A stretch of 18,098 nt of DNA from Nitrospirota bacterium (lineage in GTDB: Bacteria > Nitrospirota > Nitrospiria > Nitrospirales > UBA8639), in the NCBI GenBank assembly GCA_020355985.1, contig CP070628.1, forward strand, positions 1,543,608 through 1,561,705. Direction: 5' to 3'. The position numbers were made by a program, and so were the translations under genes. Positions 1-7,464 of this stretch are shown one piece after another; within the stretch, counting starts at the first letter, position 1, and the number at the start of each line of letters is the position of its first letter. A model generated the notes under the pieces. The model had not been told where the DNA came from and searched no databases. It saw only the letters and a program-made list of their open reading frames with translations.

Positions 1-860
1 GTTGCCGGAAAAGCGATTATGGAGGACGCAAAAATTGGGGGAATCACCCCAGCGGTATTAATTTTCAAAGGAATATGAGTATTTTGTCCTCCATAGACAC
101 GACGACCTACAACACGCTTGGCATATTGCACCGCGATTTTCCGTCGACCGCTTTCCAAAAAAACAATAGCTGCCATGACGGCCAACATGACAACACCCAG
201 AATGAGCAACAGCAACAGACTGATTTGGCCAATTTTATATAATTCAAAGGTTTGGACAATGGCACCTGGTAGGCTGGCTACAATTCCGGAAAAAATAATG
301 AGCGAAATTCCATTCCCAACACCCCGTTCCGTGATCTGCTCCCCCAGCCACATGAGGAACGCTGTTCCTGCAACCAACGTAATCACCGTCATAAAGCGAA
401 AAGCCCAGCCAGGATCAAGCACAAAGGCCCCTTCATTCATTCCTTCAAGGCCCAGGGCAATTCCAAAACCCTGAATAAAGGCAATCACGATTGTTCCATA
501 TCGAGTATATTGAATAATCGTTTTTCTGCCTCGTTCACCTTCCTTTGCTAGTTTCGACAGATGCGGGACAACAACAGTAAGAAGCTGTAGGATAATTGAT
601 GCACTGATATAGGGCATGATGCCCAATGCAAAAATTGTTAGTCTCGATAAAGCCCCTCCTGAAAAAATATCCAAGAAGCCCATAAGGGCTCCGCCTCGCT
701 CCGTAAGAAATTTAAAGAGTTCCTCATTGTTAATTCCAGGAGTGGGAACATGCGCCCCAATCCGATAAACCGCCAGCATAGCCAAGGTAAAAAGAACCCG
801 ACTACGCAATTCTGGGATTTTGAAAATATTTTGAAGGCTCGTAACAAGCCGCTCAAGCAC
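1..860 (-). CDS. secY: Preprotein translocase subunit SecY (partial, N-terminal 286 residues)
   Basis: SecY forms the membrane channel of the Sec translocon, through which unfolded proteins cross or enter the inner membrane. The frame begins with GTG at 860 (MLERLVTSLQNIFKIPELR) and stays open to the window edge; the 3' part, roughly 150 residues by comparison with the usual 430–450, lies outside. Recognisable SecY stretches include the first transmembrane helix after the PELRSRVLFTLAM segment, GIMPYISASIILQLLT, the cytoplasmic GERGRKTIIQYTRYGT, GEQITERGVGNGISLIIF and the loop segment YAKRVVGRRVYGGQNTHIPLK. The GTG start overlaps the end of rplO by 8 bases (853–860), which implies translational coupling; this start also gives the standard SecY N-terminus. 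No frameshift was seen when I translated the whole segment. Confidence in identity is very high. Confidence 0.97.
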   Translation of the reverse strand, partial: MLERLVTSLQNIFKIPELRSRVLFTLAMLAVYRIGAHVPTPGINNEELFKFLTERGGALMGFLDIFSGGALSRLTIFALGIMPYISASIILQLLTVVVPHLSKLAKEGERGRKTIIQYTRYGTIVIAFIQGFGIALGLEGMNEGAFVLDPGWAFRFMTVITLVAGTAFLMWLGEQITERGVGNGISLIIFSGIVASLPGAIVQTFELYKIGQISLLLLLILGVVMLAVMAAIVFLESGRRKIAVQYAKRVVGRRVYGGQNTHIPLKINTAGVIPPIFASSIIAFPA

Positions 861-1302
861 GGCCAATCACCTTGACTTGCCCACCTGCATTCTCAATTTT
901 CTGCTTGGCAGAAGTACTAAATTTATGAGCTTCAATTACAAGTGGACGACTAATGTCACCCTCACCAAGAATTTTCACACGAGAATTCCGGCCCTTAATA
1001 AGCCCTAATTCCCTAAAAACGGCCGGACTGAATTCTGAAGTGTTTTCTTGCGCAGCTAAAGATTGAATATTGACGATGGCATATTCAATTCGAAATACAT
1101 TAGTAAATCCCCGCTTTGGCAACCGACGAGCCAAAGGCATTTGTCCACCTTCAAACCCCGCCATATTTGCTCGACCGGCCCGAGCTAGCAGACCTTTATG
1201 CCCTTTCCCAGCAGTCTTACCAAGCCCAGACCCTGGTCCACGACCAAGTCGCCTCTTTTTCTTTTTGGAACCCGGGGACGGATGTAAATCATGGAGTTTC
1301 AT
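853..1302 (-). CDS. rplO: 50S ribosomal protein L15 (uL15)
   Basis: L15 is a late-assembling protein of the large ribosomal subunit. The 149-residue product has the family hallmarks: N-terminal MKLHDLHPSPGSKKKKRRLGR, the glycine-rich RGPGSGLGKTAGKGHKG segment (about residues 20–37), FEGGQMPLARRLPKRGF (about 50–66), and a C-terminal globular part ending KVIGRA. The length is close to the family norm of about 145–150. Its ATG shares four bases (ATGA, 1299–1302) with the end of rpmD, and its TGA lies inside the secY start, so the three genes are tightly coupled. Nothing is unusual in the protein. Confidence 0.98.
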   Translation of the reverse strand: MKLHDLHPSPGSKKKKRRLGRGPGSGLGKTAGKGHKGLLARAGRANMAGFEGGQMPLARRLPKRGFTNVFRIEYAIVNIQSLAAQENTSEFSPAVFRELGLIKGRNSRVKILGEGDISRPLVIEAHKFSTSAKQKIENAGGQVKVIGRA

Positions 1303-1487
1303 GAGCCGGATACCTCAATTAAATGTCGAACTTTATTCACCAATCCTCGGACTTGCGCTGTATTCGGCCGTGAGACAGTTTGGCCAATTTTTCGCAACCC
1401 CAGCCCTCTGAGGACAAGGCGCATTTTGCTCGGATGCCCGATCTGGCTCCGCTTTAACGTAATCGACAACTGAGATGGCGTGGACAT
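1299..1487 (-). CDS. rpmD: 50S ribosomal protein L30 (uL30)
   Basis: A small protein of the large subunit, 62 residues, with the L30 core IGHPSKMRLVLRGLGLRKIG followed by TVSRPNTAQVRGLVNKV. I chose ATG at 1487 (MSTPSQLSITLKRS). A GTG three codons upstream at 1496 would add MNN, but it sits only 3 bases after the GAGG ribosome-binding core, while the ATG sits 12 bases after it; the shorter form also fits the usual 58–62 residues better. The stop overlaps the rplO start by four bases. The start remains uncertain between these two codons. Confidence 0.95.
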   Translation of the reverse strand: MSTPSQLSITLKRSQIGHPSKMRLVLRGLGLRKIGQTVSRPNTAQVRGLVNKVRHLIEVSGS

Positions 1488-1523
1488 ATTATTCACTTAC
1501 CTCACAACGTCTTCAACAATGGG

Positions 1524-2018
1524 TTACTCTTCAATATCAATGGGGGCCTGCCTCATAGCTCTAACTTCTTGAGGATCTCGAAGCTGCCGTAAACCTTGAA
1601 TTGTAGCCCGAACCGCATTAAACGGATTTCCTCGGCCCAAGGTTTTTGCCACAACATTCTTGGCACCTGCCACTTCCAACAACGACCGAACCGCCCCACC
1701 AGCAATAATCCCTGTCCCTTGCTTGGCAGGCTTCAACAAAATATGCTCTCCCCCAAAACGGCCATTAACCTCATGGGGAATCGAATTAGATTTCAATGGG
1801 ATTCGAATGAGATTTTTTTTCGCATGCTCAACGGCTTTAGCAATGGCGGATGGAACTTCAGCCGCTTTACCTTTTCCGACACCAACCCAACCCTCGCCAT
1901 CACCAACAACAACCAAGGCAGAGAAAGAAAACCGCTTTCCACCTTTCACAACCTTGGCTACCCGATTAATCACCACTGGCTTGTCTTTTAAATTAAGCTC
2001 TTCGACATTGACCCTCAC
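1524..2018 (-). CDS. rpsE: 30S ribosomal protein S5 (uS5)
   Basis: S5 is a small-subunit protein important for decoding accuracy and, in other bacteria, the site of spectinomycin resistance changes. The 164-residue product has the N-terminal RNA-binding domain (VINRVAKVVKGGKRFSFSAL, VVGDGEGWVGVGKGKAAEVP) and the C-terminal domain (GTGIIAGGAVRSLLEVAGAK, LGRGNPFNAVRATIQGL). The start is GTG at 2018, with AAGGA nine bases upstream; no in-frame ATG fits. It lies 44 bases after rplR and 36 bases before rpmD. Length matches the family (E. coli 167). No anomalies seen. Confidence 0.98.
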   Translation of the reverse strand: MRVNVEELNLKDKPVVINRVAKVVKGGKRFSFSALVVVGDGEGWVGVGKGKAAEVPSAIAKAVEHAKKNLIRIPLKSNSIPHEVNGRFGGEHILLKPAKQGTGIIAGGAVRSLLEVAGAKNVVAKTLGRGNPFNAVRATIQGLRQLRDPQEVRAMRQAPIDIEE

Positions 2019-2062
2019 AGGCGTGAATCCTTCCCTTCCTCAATATGTCGGAATAGGCAACA

Positions 2063-2428
2063 TTAGAATTTTAGTCCGGCAGAACGCGCTGCGTCAGCCA
2101 AGGCCTTGACTCGACCGTGATACAATCTTCCCCCACGGTCAAATACTACTAACTCAACAGGAATCGCCTTTGCCCGTTCAGCAATGGTTTCTCCCACTAG
2201 TTTTGCTGCTTCTACACTCCCGCTAGACTTAATACGATCTTTTAATCCAGGATCACAAGTTGAAGCCGAGACAAGCGTTCGTCCAGCAACATCATCTATG
2301 ATTTGAGCATAAATATGAGCATTACTCCGAAAGACACTTAATCGCGGGCGTGAAGACAACCCTACAATACGAAGCCGAACCCTTCGGCTTCGCTTACCAA
2401 GCCTTTTGCGTTTCTCCAGAATATTCAC
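2063..2428 (-). CDS. rplR: 50S ribosomal protein L18 (uL18)
   Basis: L18 binds 5S rRNA together with L5 and L25 and helps attach it to the large subunit. The 121-residue protein has the basic N-terminus ([17 protein letters not shown]), the [20 protein letters not shown] segment, and the C-terminal [20 protein letters not shown] motif, then AARSAGLKF. The start is GTG at 2428, preceded by AAGGGG five bases upstream; the gap from rplF is only 9 bases. The assignment is secure from motifs and position between rplF and rpsE. Confidence 0.98.
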   Translation of the reverse strand: MNILEKRKRLGKRSRRVRLRIVGLSSRPRLSVFRSNAHIYAQIIDDVAGRTLVSASTCDPGLKDRIKSSGSVEAAKLVGETIAERAKAIPVELVVFDRGGRLYHGRVKALADAARSAGLKF

Positions 2429-2437
2429 GAATGCCCC

Positions 2438-2977
2438 TTATTTTTTCCCGGCCTTGCCGGCTTTTTTCTGAAGTACTTCACCAGCATACCTAATCCCTTT
2501 ATGCTTATACACATCAGGAACTTTCATCTCTCTAATTTTCGCAGCTACCTGTGAAACCACTCGCTTATCAATGCCTTTGAGCGAAATCAAAGTCTGCTTA
2601 TCAACAGAAGCCTCTACTCCCTGAGGCAATTTAATAGAAACAGGGTGAGCATACCCCAGAGAAAAACTCAATGCGTCTCCCTGAATTTGTGCTCGATATC
2701 CAACTCCCATTACCTCCAGGTTTGTCTGGTATCCTTCCTTCACCCCAATAATCTGATTTGAAATCTCCGCTCTGGCCAAACCGTGCATTGCCCTTAACTT
2801 CACGGAATCTCCTTCACGCGTGAGAGATACCACTCCATTCTCCACTTGGGCTTGAATCCCAGGATACAGAGACCACTGCAATTGCCCCAAAGGGCCTTTT
2901 ACCAACACCTGAGCATCATGTACTTTGACCTCTACACCAGTTGGGATAGATATGGGCTTCCTTCCAATCCTTGACAT
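2438..2977 (-). CDS. rplF: 50S ribosomal protein L6 (uL6)
   Basis: L6 lies near the factor-binding site of the large subunit, next to the sarcin–ricin loop used by EF-Tu and EF-G. The 179-residue product starts MSRIGRKPISIPTGVEV, contains two similar L6 domains, and carries the signature GVGYRAQ and the C-terminal PDVYKHKGIRYAGEV (about residues 154–168) before the lysine-rich tail QKKAGKAGKK. The ATG at 2977 follows GAGG by about six bases. There is a 50-base gap to rpsH in which I see nothing beyond this ribosome-binding site. Confidence 0.98.
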   Translation of the reverse strand: MSRIGRKPISIPTGVEVKVHDAQVLVKGPLGQLQWSLYPGIQAQVENGVVSLTREGDSVKLRAMHGLARAEISNQIIGVKEGYQTNLEVMGVGYRAQIQGDALSFSLGYAHPVSIKLPQGVEASVDKQTLISLKGIDKRVVSQVAAKIREMKVPDVYKHKGIRYAGEVLQKKAGKAGKK

Positions 2978-3027
2978 GATTATCCTCTGGTTTGCCTCAG
3001 AACAAGTTCATCCATCTTATGAGAGCC

Positions 3028-3432
3028 CTACCATACGTGACATAAAACTTCACCACCAACCTGCCTGGTGCGACATTCTTCATCGGTTAACAAGCCCTGA
3101 TCGGTTGTCAGGATTGCTATCCCTAAACCTTTCATGACCCTTGGAATTTCATTTTTGCCAGCATACACGCGGCAACCGGGCTTACTGATTCGTTTAATGC
3201 CAGTTATAAACGATTGTTTTTGACGGCCGGGTGCATACCGTAGAGCCACCTGCAGAACAGGATGCGCCTCAGTAGTGATAGGCTGAAAATCCCTTATGAA
3301 TCCTTCATTTTTGAAAATCTTAAGGATCTCCGCCTTCACTCGCGACGCTGGTATTTTCACTAAATCGTGACCTCGCCTCCCAGCATTTTGAATACGCACA
3401 AATAAATCCGCAATTGGATCAGTCATCGACAT
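3028..3432 (-). CDS. rpsH: 30S ribosomal protein S8 (uS8)
   Basis: S8 is a primary 16S rRNA binder; in E. coli it also represses translation of the spc operon by binding near the rplE start. The 134-residue product has the N-terminal TDPIADLFVRIQNAGRRGH, SRVKAEILKIFKNEGFI, ISKPGCRVYAGKNEIP, and the conserved C-terminal GLGIAILTTDQGLLTDEE and GGEVLCHVW. ATG at 3432 has AGAGG nine bases upstream; a second in-frame ATG two codons in is less well spaced. The 64-base gap to rpsN holds no clear structure. Confidence 0.98.
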   Translation of the reverse strand: MSMTDPIADLFVRIQNAGRRGHDLVKIPASRVKAEILKIFKNEGFIRDFQPITTEAHPVLQVALRYAPGRQKQSFITGIKRISKPGCRVYAGKNEIPRVMKGLGIAILTTDQGLLTDEECRTRQVGGEVLCHVW

Positions 3433-3496
3433 GATTCAAAACCTCTTTTAAAATACCTTCGCAAGATCAAAAAATTCCTAGAACTTTTCCTCGCTG

Positions 3497-3682
3497 CTAC
3501 CAACTCGACTTCGTTACCCCAGGAATATCTCCACGCAGACTGAGCAAACGAAAACAAATTCGACACAGACGAAAACGTCGCAAAAATCCCCTCACCCGAC
3601 CACAAAGTGGACAACGATTATATTGACGGCAAGCGAACTTTGGCTCTCGCTTCGCCTTATTCTTAAGAGCTAACCTTGACAC
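3497..3682 (-). CDS. rpsN: 30S ribosomal protein S14, zinc-binding type (uS14)
   Basis: A 61-residue S14 of the short zinc-ribbon (C+) class, in contrast to the about 100-residue zinc-free form of E. coli. Four cysteines at residues 24, 27, 40 and 43 (CPLC…CRIC, 12 residues between pairs) form the predicted zinc site, followed by [18 protein letters not shown]. The start is GTG at 3682: AAAGGAG lies five bases upstream (3688–3694) and the resulting [16 protein letters not shown] matches the family N-terminus. The frame is open further upstream to 3757, but that would overlap rplE and add a non-family extension, so I reject it. The gap from rplE is 19 bases. An organism with only this form would have zinc-dependent S14; a zinc-independent paralogue could exist elsewhere. 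Confidence 0.97.
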   Translation of the reverse strand: MSRLALKNKAKREPKFACRQYNRCPLCGRVRGFLRRFRLCRICFRLLSLRGDIPGVTKSSW

Positions 3683-3687
3683 TGACG

Positions 3688-3694
3688 CTCCTTT
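3688..3694 (-). promoter_or_regulatory. Ribosome-binding site that fixes the rpsN start
   Basis: AAAGGAG on the minus strand, five bases before the GTG at 3682. It is one of the clearest Shine–Dalgarno matches in the spc block and decides in favour of the 61-residue S14 over a longer open frame beginning inside rplE. Confidence 0.85.
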
Positions 3695-3701
3695 CCCTGT
3701 C

Positions 3702-4328
3702 CTAGGATGCGCGGAAAGGCATCCCCAAATGAGCCAATAAAGCCTTGGCTTCGTCATTCCGCTTGGCTGTCGTCACAAAGGTAATATCCATTCCATGAAT
3801 TGATGTAATGTCATCATACTTAATTTCAGGAAACGTCAATTGCTCCTTCAACCCCAACGTGTAATTACCACGCCCGTCAAAGGCCTTAGGCGAAATTCCA
3901 CGGAAATCACGAATACGAGGCAATGCCACCGACACCAGCCTATCCATAAACTCATGCATCTGGGTGCCCCTCAACGTCACCTTCACTCCAATAGGAACAC
4001 CTTCACGCAACTTAAATCCAGCAATAGCCTTCTTCGACCTTGTGAGCACAGGCTTTTGACCGGTGATTTGCTCAAGTTCGGCAGCAGCACTTTCCAATAA
4101 TTTTACATTCTGAACGGCTTCCCCCATCCCTACATTTAAGACAATTCGCTCAACTCGAGGAACCTGCATAGGATTTTTATAGCCAAACTCCTTGATCATG
4201 GCCGGCAACACTTTTTCTTTAAATAGGACTTTAAGACGCGGCACATAATCTTTAGGCCTAACTGTGGAGGATTGAGGCTTTTTCTCCTTTAATTTACCAA
4301 CTTCCTTTGATGAGGCTTGTGACTTCAT
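3702..4328 (-). CDS. rplE: 50S ribosomal protein L5 (uL5) with N-terminal extension
   Basis: L5 binds 5S rRNA in the central protuberance and contacts the P-site tRNA. From about residue 29 on, the protein is ordinary L5: [87 protein letters not shown] and a C-terminal GMPFRAS. From ATG at 4328 it has 208 residues against a usual 178–187; the first 28 residues are Lys/Ser-rich and appear disordered. The ATG overlaps the rplX stop (TAATG), typical of coupling, but only weak GGAT precedes it. A GTG at 4244 (codon 29) would give a 180-residue protein of normal length, with AGG 12 bases upstream. I favour the long form because of the overlap and the intact extension frame; the start is not settled. 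Confidence 0.95.
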   Translation of the reverse strand: MKSQASSKEVGKLKEKKPQSSTVRPKDYVPRLKVLFKEKVLPAMIKEFGYKNPMQVPRVERIVLNVGMGEAVQNVKLLESAAAELEQITGQKPVLTRSKKAIAGFKLREGVPIGVKVTLRGTQMHEFMDRLVSVALPRIRDFRGISPKAFDGRGNYTLGLKEQLTFPEIKYDDITSIHGMDITFVTTAKRNDEAKALLAHLGMPFRAS

Positions 4329-4663
4329 TAGCTTTTATCCAATACTTCCGTAGGAGCCTTTTGATAAATGCGAACCTTCCGCCCATCCTCAAATATTTTC
4401 ATCCTCACCCGAGAGGGCTTTTGGACCGAATCGCAATACGGCATCACATTTGAAATCGCAAGCGAGCCCTCCCTTTCAAGAATCCCGCCTTGTTTATTTT
4501 TAGCATTTGGCTTGGTATGTCGCTTCATTAAATTAAGCTTTTCAACGATTATCCGCTCACCTTTAGTTAACACCTCCAACACCTTTCCCGTCTTGCCTCG
4601 CTCTTTACCAGCAATCACCATAACCATATCGCCCTTTTTTATTCGAAATTTTCCAGCCATCAT
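4328..4663 (-). CDS. rplX: 50S ribosomal protein L24 (uL24)
   Basis: L24 initiates assembly of the large subunit by binding the 5' end of 23S rRNA. The 111-residue protein has a KOW motif near the N-terminus ([20 protein letters not shown], about residues 9–28), then [20 protein letters not shown] and the [16 protein letters not shown] segment. Two consecutive ATGs (4663 and 4660) are possible; AGGA lies 5 or 8 bases upstream of them, so one residue is uncertain. It follows rplN after 7 bases and its TAA overlaps the rplE ATG by one base. Confidence 0.98.
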   Translation of the reverse strand: MMAGKFRIKKGDMVMVIAGKERGKTGKVLEVLTKGERIIVEKLNLMKRHTKPNAKNKQGGILEREGSLAISNVMPYCDSVQKPSRVRMKIFEDGRKVRIYQKAPTEVLDKS

Positions 4664-4670
4664 TGTTATC

Positions 4671-5039
4671 CTAAATGACTTCCGGGGCCAACGAGATAAT
4701 TTTCATATATTTTTTCTTGCGTAACTCTCTTGCCACTGGGCCAAAAATGCGTGTTCCAACGGGGTCCCCCTGAGCATTCACCAACACACAAGCGTTCCGA
4801 TCAAATTTTATATGAGAGCCATCATCACGCCGAGACCCCTTTTTAGTTCGGACAATAACAGCCTTCATCACATCTCCCTTTTTGACCGATGCCCTGGGAA
4901 TAGCCTCACGAACAGAAACGACGATCAAATCCCCTAATGCTCCATACCGTCGCCTGGTCCCACCCAACACATGAAAACAACGGACGCTTTTCGCTCCGGA
5001 ATTATCCGCAACATCAAGATATGTATAATTTTGAATCAT
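4671..5039 (-). CDS. rplN: 50S ribosomal protein L14 (uL14)
   Basis: L14 forms an intersubunit bridge and is the docking site for the silencing factor RsfS in bacteria. The 122-residue product shows the L14 hallmark sequence: [79 protein letters not shown] and [21 protein letters not shown] without gaps relative to the family. ATG at 5039; only a weak GAGA precedes it. The 51-base gap to rpsQ contains a short GCAGT-C-ACTGC palindrome, too small to interpret. This is the first gene of the classical spc block. Confidence 0.98.
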   Translation of the reverse strand: MIQNYTYLDVADNSGAKSVRCFHVLGGTRRRYGALGDLIVVSVREAIPRASVKKGDVMKAVIVRTKKGSRRDDGSHIKFDRNACVLVNAQGDPVGTRIFGPVARELRKKKYMKIISLAPEVI

Positions 5040-5090
5040 GACTTATCTCTACACCCTAACCTCAAGTAATATGAGCAGTGACTGCACCAA

Positions 5091-5357
5091 TTATGCAGGA
5101 GATCCCTTTCGACAAACTTCGGCCACTCGCCAACATTTATCCTTACTGATAGGGCGAGAATACACAATTTTTACTTGATCACCTACCTCACACTGACCCT
5201 GTGAATCATGGGCTTTCATTTTAGTTTTTCGTCTGAGCACTTTCCCATATAAGGAATGCCGTTCAATCCGAACAACCTCAACGACCACTGTTTTCTGCAT
5301 TTTATTACTGACAACTTTCCCCGTAAGCGAACGAGGGGCCGTTCTTGCTTGTGTCAT
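5091..5357 (-). CDS. rpsQ: 30S ribosomal protein S17 (uS17)
   Basis: S17 is a primary 16S rRNA-binding protein with an OB fold. The 88-residue product contains LTGKVVSNKMQKTVVVEVVR, HSLYGKVLRRKTKMKAHDSQ and the GDQVKIVYSRPISKDKCWRV motif of the family, close to the usual 80–90 residues. The ATG at 5357 has no clear Shine–Dalgarno sequence; the upstream bases read AAGTTAATAACTT, so translation may rely on coupling to rpmC, which ends 33 bases before. Last gene of the S10-type block. Confidence 0.97.
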   Translation of the reverse strand: MTQARTAPRSLTGKVVSNKMQKTVVVEVVRIERHSLYGKVLRRKTKMKAHDSQGQCEVGDQVKIVYSRPISKDKCWRVAEVCRKGSPA

Positions 5358-5390
5358 AAGTTATTAACTTTCTCGAAAAAATATCATTCT

Positions 5391-5579
5391 TTAGAGGCTT
5401 TTTTCCCGAAGAACCGTATGAACCCGTGCGATATTGCGCTTGGCCTCTCGTATCTTCATCGGATTTTCAATACGACCCATGGCCAACTGACTACGAAAAT
5501 GAAATAATTCCTGCTTCAATTGGCCAATCTTCTCAACCAATTCTGATTTTTCTAAGTTTTTTAATTGATCTATTTCCAT
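5391..5579 (-). CDS. rpmC: 50S ribosomal protein L29 (uL29)
   Basis: L29 sits at the polypeptide exit tunnel, near the trigger-factor and SRP docking site on L23. The 62-residue helical protein reads MEIDQLKNLEKSELVEKIGQ, then LKQELFHFRSQLAMGRIENP and IREAKRNIARVHTVLREKSL, an ordinary L29. ATG at 5579 has AAGG eight bases upstream. The frame is open upstream to 5624, but that would overlap rplP and give a 15-residue non-family extension, so the internal ATG is chosen. The gap from rplP is 16 bases. Confidence 0.97.
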   Translation of the reverse strand: MEIDQLKNLEKSELVEKIGQLKQELFHFRSQLAMGRIENPMKIREAKRNIARVHTVLREKSL

Positions 5580-5595
5580 TGTAATTGCCTTAAAA

Positions 5596-6018
5596 CTACA
5601 GAACTGGAATTTCTCCACGGACAACGAACTTCGTCATGACCGGCAACTTATGACCAGCTAACCGCAAAGCCTCCTCTGCAACTTCTCGAGTGACATCATC
5701 CATCTCAAACAAGATTCGACCGAGCTTTACAACGGCCACCCAATACTCAGGATTACCTTTCCCCTTACCCATCCTTACTTCTGCTGGCTTTTTAGTTATG
5801 GGCTTATCAGGGAAAATTCGGGTCCAAATCCTACCTCCACGCTTCACGTGTCGAGTCATAGCAATTCGGGCGGCCTCGATTTGCCTAGCCGTAATTCGAC
5901 CAGGCTCCATAGCCTTAAGCCCAAATTGCCCATGAGAGACTTCCCCCCCTCGGTAAGCCTTGCCTCTCATTCGGCCCTTCTGAACTTTACGAAACTTTAT
6001 GCGTTTCGGCGCTAGCAT
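5596..6018 (-). CDS. rplP: 50S ribosomal protein L16 (uL16)
   Basis: L16 helps shape the A-site tRNA path and is needed for peptidyl transferase activity in late assembly. The 140-residue product starts [20 protein letters not shown], contains [20 protein letters not shown] and [20 protein letters not shown], and continues [19 protein letters not shown]. The conserved Arg before MGKGKG, the site hydroxylated by YcfD in E. coli, is present; whether this organism modifies it is unknown. ATG at 6018 has GGAG 11 bases upstream. Length matches the family (136–145). Confidence 0.98.
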   Translation of the reverse strand: MLAPKRIKFRKVQKGRMRGKAYRGGEVSHGQFGLKAMEPGRITARQIEAARIAMTRHVKRGGRIWTRIFPDKPITKKPAEVRMGKGKGNPEYWVAVVKLGRILFEMDDVTREVAEEALRLAGHKLPVMTKFVVRGEIPVL

Positions 6019-6053
6019 TGGTCTTAATTCTCCAGTTTGGGGTTAACCGCTTC

Positions 6054-6719
6054 CTACAAAAACCCTAGTGACGGCTCCGCCTTTTCCAGCGAAGGAATTT
6101 GAGCGTCCCCTTTATAAATCCATGCCTTAACCCCTATCTGACCCATTGCAGTCTTGGCTTCCGCAAAACCATACTCGACATCGGCCCTCAGAGTATGAAG
6201 CGGGACACGCCCCTCACGATACCATTCCGTCCTGGCAATTTCGTGTCCACCCAAACGGCCAGCACAATACACCTTAATACCCAACGCCCCTAGGCGAAGA
6301 GCCGACGCCACACTCCGTTTCAAAGCACGACGAAAAGACACGCGCTTTTCCAACTGCGTTGCGATATTTTCAGCAACTAACTGAGCATCAATCTCTGGTT
6401 TTTTTATTTCCTTGACTGTGACAAAGACTTCATTCCCATATTCTTTTTCTAGCGAAGCCTTCAGCTTGTCAACCTCGGCACCCTTTCGCCCAATTATTAT
6501 TCCAGGCCGAGCCGTATGAATGATCAATTTCAATTGGTTACCCGACCGCTCGATTTCCACGCTAGAAATACCAGCATGATATAGCCGCTTCTTAACTAAA
6601 CCGCGAATCGACAAGTCCTGATGCAGGAGCTTTGCATAATCTTTCTTGGCATACCACCGTGATCGCCATGTACGGGTGTATCCTAATCGAAACCCATACG
6701 GATGCGTCTTTTGCCCCAT
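6054..6719 (-). CDS. rpsC: 30S ribosomal protein S3 (uS3)
   Basis: S3 lines the mRNA entry tunnel of the 30S subunit and contributes to mRNA unwinding. The 221-residue product begins [20 protein letters not shown], carries the KH type II domain with the [10 protein letters not shown] loop (IIIGRKGAE, about residues 74–82), and the C-terminal domain [40 protein letters not shown] and [13 protein letters not shown]. It is slightly shorter than E. coli S3 (233) because the tail after LGFL is short, as in many bacteria. ATG at 6719 has AAGGGAG just upstream. Upstream of this site lies a small hairpin described separately. Confidence 0.98.
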   Translation of the reverse strand: MGQKTHPYGFRLGYTRTWRSRWYAKKDYAKLLHQDLSIRGLVKKRLYHAGISSVEIERSGNQLKLIIHTARPGIIIGRKGAEVDKLKASLEKEYGNEVFVTVKEIKKPEIDAQLVAENIATQLEKRVSFRRALKRSVASALRLGALGIKVYCAGRLGGHEIARTEWYREGRVPLHTLRADVEYGFAEAKTAMGQIGVKAWIYKGDAQIPSLEKAEPSLGFL

Positions 6720-6736
6720 GAATTGCTCTCCCTTAA

Positions 6737-6756
6737 CTATCCCCTCTTAGGGATAG
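6737..6756 (-). promoter_or_regulatory. Predicted hairpin in the rplV–rpsC gap
   Basis: On the mRNA the segment reads CUAUCCC-UAAGAG-GGGAUAG: a perfect seven-base-pair stem with a six-base loop, starting 14 bases after the rplV stop and ending about six bases before the AAGGGAG ribosome-binding site of rpsC. The UCCCU in its 5' arm could alternatively pair with AGGGA of that site. It has no U-run, so it is not a terminator. A role in rpsC translation or transcript processing is inference. Confidence 0.5.
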
Positions 6757-6770
6757 CCCTCATATTTCAA

Positions 6771-7109
6771 TCAATTAACCGGACTGACCACAATGGTAAT
6801 GTGGCTTGTTCGCTTCTTAATTGGGTTCGCCCTTCCCATAGAGCGAGGCTGAAACCTCTTAAGAACCGGGCCACCATCAACATAAGCCCTGGCAACCCTC
6901 AGACTCTCAGGGTCCCCCAAATCCTTTTGCCCAGCATTGGCTACAGCCGAAAACAATAACTGCTCGACCACCCTCGCCGCCGAACGAGGCGTGAACTTCA
7001 AGAGCGCTAAAGCCTCCGCCGCATTTCGTCCCCGCACCATATCTACCACCAACCTTGCCTTGCGTGGGGCCATTCTCACATGCCTTAGAATTGCTTTTGC
7101 TTCAGCCAT
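6771..7109 (-). CDS. rplV: 50S ribosomal protein L22 (uL22)
   Basis: L22 lines the nascent-peptide exit tunnel; its beta-hairpin is a macrolide-resistance site in other bacteria. The 112-residue product contains AILRHVRMAPRKARLVVDMV, GRNAAEALALLKFTPRSAAR, NAGQKDLGDPESLRVARAYV and the hairpin plus C-terminal segment FQPRSMGRANPIKKRTSHIT. I chose ATG at 7109 (MAEAKAILRHVRM), with GAG six bases upstream; a TTG at 7136 would add nine residues, has no ribosome-binding site and exceeds the family length. The gap to rpsS is 54 bases. Confidence 0.97.
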   Translation of the reverse strand: MAEAKAILRHVRMAPRKARLVVDMVRGRNAAEALALLKFTPRSAARVVEQLLFSAVANAGQKDLGDPESLRVARAYVDGGPVLKRFQPRSMGRANPIKKRTSHITIVVSPVN

Positions 7110-7163
7110 AGATAACTCTATTCTTTCAATTTCCAAAAACTAAATACTTCATTTGCCATTTGA

Positions 7164-7451
7164 TTACTTTAAAGCAACACCCTTTTCACTTTTTGCCGCG
7201 CTGTGCCCTTTAAATAGACGCGTTGGAGAAAACTCACCTAACTTATGACCAACCATATTATCAGTGATAAACACAGGAATAAATTTTTTCCCGTTGTGGA
7301 CAGCAAAGGTCAACCCGATCATATCTGGAGTCACCGTAGAACGGCGAGACCATGTTTTAATGACCCTTGATTCCCTTGAATCCCTCGCCCTCTCAACTTT
7401 CTTGAGAAGGTGCTCGTCGACAAATGGTCCCTTGTGAACTGACCTTGGCAT
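7164..7451 (-). CDS. rpsS: 30S ribosomal protein S19 (uS19)
   Basis: S19 is in the head of the small subunit, forming a complex with S13 that contacts tRNA and the large subunit. The 95-residue product, [60 protein letters not shown] and [20 protein letters not shown], matches the family over its full length. ATG at 7451 is preceded by GGGGGAGG, with short spacing. The gene is 13 bases after rplB. Confidence 0.98.
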   Translation of the reverse strand: MPRSVHKGPFVDEHLLKKVERARDSRESRVIKTWSRRSTVTPDMIGLTFAVHNGKKFIPVFITDNMVGHKLGEFSPTRLFKGHSAAKSEKGVALK

Positions 7452-7464
7452 CGCCTCCCCCTAT

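Noticed and set aside
638..856. A separate 72-residue membrane-like ORF overlapping the secY start
   Set aside because: It is another frame of the secY 5' end; the secY frame from GTG 860 gives unbroken family sequence over the same bases.
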